Source: Kudoa neothunni (lineage: Eukaryota > Cnidaria). Taken from it: a stretch of DNA of 64,000 bases. Shown one piece after another: positions 60,887 to 64,000 of the stretch; position 1 is the stretch's first letter, and each line of letters begins with the position of its first letter. Below the pieces are notes generated by a model. The model did not search any database. It saw only the letters and a program-made list of their open reading frames with translations, and was not told the origin of the DNA. The stretch is from NCBI GenBank assembly GCA_964304625.1, contig OZ199839.1:10850001-10914000 (forward strand), written 5' to 3'. Both the position numbers and the translations under genes were made by a program.

Positions 60887-62482
60887 GATATTCTCATGGA
60901 AACGAATAACTCCTCCGTTATAGGCGATATTTTGAATCTGACTTCATATTTGAATTGAGCTACTTTTGATTGAATTTTTTATGGAAAAATTGTGTGAAAT
61001 TTAAAGAATAAAAATTTAACACTTTGTTTGCCCTATTTACATTGTTCACTAGTAGTACACTCACGTTTTTGAGTCTAATATTATGTAATATAAACATTAT
61101 AATTGAAATGAAAAATAAAAACATTTATTAATAAGTAGAAACTGTTCTGTTCGTGCATTCTGTGTCACCCACCATGTCTGAATATGTGCGTGAATCCTAT
61201 TTGGTTGTGGGGCGTTCTATTACGTGAGACTATTTCTAAATTTTAGAGAACTTTGAAATAACTGAAATCTGTACGACATGTTTATATATTACATTAAATT
61301 GTAGAAGAGAAATTTAAGCTCCTGTAAGGTATAAAATACCAATCGCATGGAATAAGTCTGAAAAGTGGTGCCATTATTGCTTCCTATGAAGCGCTTTTAA
61401 ATTGACTTGTTCAAACTTATACCTTTTATTAACAAATATTATTTTACTGTTAAAATTTCAAAGGTGATGATTTCGAGGAAATTTTTTGGGCGGACAGCTA
61501 AACAACCATGACTAGTGGATAAGTTGATCAATTCTTCATTGGAGTGAAAATTGATTTTTCTGAGCTATTAAAATTACACATCCCTCAGTATCGGGAAACA
61601 AATGTTTACAACCTTAAAATGATATTTTTCATAACAATTCAAAATGTTCAAGGACGAATTAACCGTAATTTTAACTCCAACATTGTTTATTATAATACTT
61701 ACTACATTCGTTCGTTGGCTCGCTTTACAAAAGCCAAACAAACGTACCCCAAAAATCACCATTCAAAAATTTTCATTTTATACATTTACCCATTGAGACG
61801 ATAATAGAGGGATTAATGCAGAAAATTTAGAATCACCCTTCTTGTTAAACATTGATAAATGAGTTTAAATTAATAAATATATAGGTTTACTCTTAAATTT
61901 GAACTCATAGATTCCTATATTTACAAATAGGCATCATAAAAACCTTCCTCATACTTCTGATTATAGTAAATACATTTGTAGGGATGAAACAACGAAAATT
62001 CCCCAAAATTATGGTACAATCTTATAGATACATATGAAAAGTGATTTACATCGGTGTAAAATAGCTTTAATCCAATTGATATTCATTAAATAACGATAAT
62101 TATGTTAAATTTATATTAAAAAATGTTTAGATAGAAACGTACATACTTCGTAGGAGATTGGGGAGGACTTATTCTAAGTTAAACTGTGTGCGTTGAGACG
62201 TATTAAACTAAAGGTTTCTAACCACCATTAGATATATCCACATTTTCATTTCAATTATAATGTTTATATTACATAATATTAGATTTAAAAAGGTGAGTGA
62301 ACTACTAGTGAACAATGTAAATAGGGCAGACAAAGTATTGAATTTTTATTCTTTAAATTTCGAACAGTTTTTTCACGAAAAAATTAGATTAAAAATATCT
62401 AAATTCAAATATGATATCAGATTTGAAATATCATCTATAACAGAGAAGTTATTCGTTTCCATGAGAATAGCCACCGCCTATT
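60887..62482. mobile_element. Element with ~235-bp inverted arms between copies 3 and 4
   Basis: 60887-61120 and 62240-62482 are inverse copies with indels: TATTCTCATGGAAACGAATA on the left equals the reverse of the right arm, and TTACATTGTTCACTAGTAGT is also shared. Outer ends read CAGTGG (left) and, inverted, CGGTGG (right). A 79-codon ORF spans the right arm (62260-62499); its left counterpart is broken, so I do not call it a gene. The ~1.1-kb middle is unassigned. No target duplication seen. Confidence 0.7.
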
Positions 62483-62675
62483 TTAAAGATAATAAATAAG
62501 TTTTATCTTTCATGCGAATGTGATTAAATGAATATTTCGCAACATCTCTGTTGACTGTATTTCTTTATTTATATGAAACATTAAATTTTTTTAATCGAAT
62601 TGTATGTAAAATATTTCATAGCAACGATAAATTAATTATTTTTATTTTATGCATTTTTGATTATTTACATATTTT
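62483..62675 (+). repeat. Extended 5' flank shared by copies 2 and 4
   Basis: TTTTATCTTTCATGCGAATGTGATTAAATG and what follows to the start codon match 47850-48030 closely, so copies 2 and 4 share about 300 bp of 5' flank that copies 1 and 3 lack. Confidence 0.8.
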
Positions 62676-62790
62676 GTGAAACCTATAATATTTTGTCTTC
62701 ATTAACACATGAATAGGCTTATACATACATGAATAGTTATTGTTTATTCAAACTGTGTAATACAGTCTGATTTACTTCCTATTTACAAAT
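62676..62790 (+). promoter_or_regulatory. Conserved upstream block, modular gene copy 4
   Basis: Nearly the same as the copy 2 block (AACCTATAATATTTTG-type start, ATTAACACATGAATAGGCTT, TTATTGTTTATTCAAACTGT). The TATA position reads TACATGAATAG. Confidence 0.45.
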
Positions 62791-64000
62791 ATGGATAATC
62801 ATTTGGCATTTTTTGTTGTAATTATTGGCCTATTATGTAATGAATTATATGAGATCACATTCTAACTTTATAATCATAGTTAATTATAAATATTGTGCTG
62901 AAATCCCCCCAAAAGTCTCTGAAAAAGCTCTTTCATATCTTATCGCCGACAACAATAAAGTTCAACTTATTTTTTCTGGCTCAGTGTATACACCTGGCTC
63001 CCAAAAATGCCTTATAAAAAAAAACGATTCTACCGGCAGATTTATTGATATTAATACGAATAATGTAAAATGTGACACAAGAGTAACTGGCAAATGTATC
63101 CTTACATGTACTGAAGAAAACAACAAATTGACATTCAATGAGTTATCGCCTAGAACCGAATATATTTATGTATACTCAGGAAATGATGCAGAAACAATAA
63201 AAGTAAATACTAAAGGTGGAGATGTTTTCGGTCTTTCGATTCGTATTTTAAATAAAATCTTTTTTTATAATAAATTAAATATAGCACTTTTGGTAAACCC
63301 AATTATCACAATTACTACAGATGCTCAGAAACTAAAGCTTGAAGCTAAAACATGTGCAAAAGTGGATTGTCCCATATATTACAAAGATGTGAAATATGCA
63401 GCTGGTACTGGAACAGATAACTGTGAAACTGCTAATACAGCAAATACAGTTGATTTTGACATTATGATACCTCATTATGAGATGAAATGCGTTAATTATC
63501 CCAATTTCTTTTACGAAATGCCAAATCCATACATGAAAAAGAATATTGACATCTATAAACCACAATATTATGTGGCATATAAAACCGACGATAACAAAAA
63601 ATATCTCTTAAAATTTACCAATCCATTCCCAGCTGAAATATGTTTTTTCAGTATTAAAGATGGAGCTGATAGCACCGATGGGAATATTGCTAATTATGCA
63701 TCAGCGTGTGGAAATGTGGCCCCAAAGGAATGTTATGCACCTTGCGATAATGTCGAACTAACGCTCGCCGAAACTAAACCAATTGTTGAAATATTAATTC
63801 AAACTAGGCATCATAAATCAGGAAAAACTGGTTCAAATATAGAAGGTTATACAGAGAAAAAATTTGGTATTATATTAAAATAAATTTATTAATCATAATT
63901 TATAGCTATCGTTGAGGCTGCTGGTGCAAGTACACTCTTTTCTTCACCCACAACAGTGGGCATAACTCTTAGTCCTTCTCCTTATAATCCTAGTAATAAT
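62791..64000 (+). CDS. Modular four-cysteine/FN3-like membrane protein, copy 4, cut by window end
   Basis: Exons 62791-62836, 62880-63242, 63285-63866 and the start of exon 4 (63906 on) are present and in frame. Signal peptide MDNHLAFFVVIIGLL is identical to copy 2. Exon 2 differs most in the segment before its third Cys (NTNNVKCDTRVTGKC, a different cysteine setting from copies 1-3); Lys-Tyr-Cys-Ala-Glu follows an Asn-Tyr instead of Asn-Asp. The rest of the gene, including TM exon, lies beyond the window. Confidence 0.82.

Noticed and set aside
1-64000. Search for CRISPR arrays, bacterial operons, rRNA and retroviral/LTR elements
   Set aside because: No regular short direct repeats with spacers, no ribosome-binding-site gene order, no rRNA blocks and no paired direct LTRs or gag-pol motifs were seen.

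Overview
The window looks like nuclear DNA of a small, intron-compact, AT-rich animal. Nearly every gene I could splice has GT-AG introns of about 40-50 bp, codon use is AT-rich, and the content is metazoan: METTL3, multi-domain Kunitz proteins, a signal-peptide/TM modular receptor-like family, piggyBac, hAT, Tc1 and pogo transposons, and a tRNA-derived SINE. The mix of very short introns, secreted Kunitz arrays and fast-evolving surface proteins suggests a parasite. A myxozoan or another reduced metazoan is my guess only; no sequence here fixes the species.

Layout. 1-970: ZSWIM/MULE-type transposase-like gene (minus), running off the left edge. 1480-6666: DNA-transposon ground (a hAT element with perfect 8-bp duplication, a piggyBac relic, a probable piggyBac-derived element). 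6761-7002: orphan terminal exon. 8415-9789: Kunitz gene A (plus). 10.1-15.9 kb: Tc1 relic, possible Helitron, piggyBac with both ends, pogo-type MITE. 16049-18966: METTL3, 16 exons, minus. 20.25-22.65 kb: another piggyBac. 23948-26881: modular surface-protein gene copy 1. 30.1-32.3 kb: piggyBac. 33316-34814: Kunitz gene B, between two inverted 350-380 bp repeats. 35.75-36.23 kb: SINE. 36443-38023 and 41744-43315: Kunitz genes C and D, separated by a Tigger relic and a hAT MITE. 43.77-45.9 kb: piggyBac. 46113-47667: element with ~280-bp inverted termini. 48147-51088, 57194-60126 and 62791-end: modular copies 2, 3 and 4, with piggyBac, pogo and hAT relics between 2 and 3 and an inverted-repeat element between 3 and 4.

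Two lineage-style families dominate. (i) Four Kunitz genes, each signal peptide plus five Kunitz-like modules, one module per exon, joined by phase-1 introns. Cysteines are lost in bonded pairs and the loss pattern depends on module position: module 1 keeps only C3-C5, module 5 has lost C2-C4, and so on. No intact reactive loop carries Lys/Arg at P1. (ii) Four tandem ~850-residue type I membrane proteins made of exon-encoded ~100-residue four-cysteine, FN3-like modules, ending in one TM helix and a five-to-six-residue tail. I do not recognise this family. Both families carry long, nearly identical tracts between paralogues with sharp edges, as expected from gene conversion. Together they look like a secreted-plus-surface interface locus inflated by duplication and cut up by DNA transposons.
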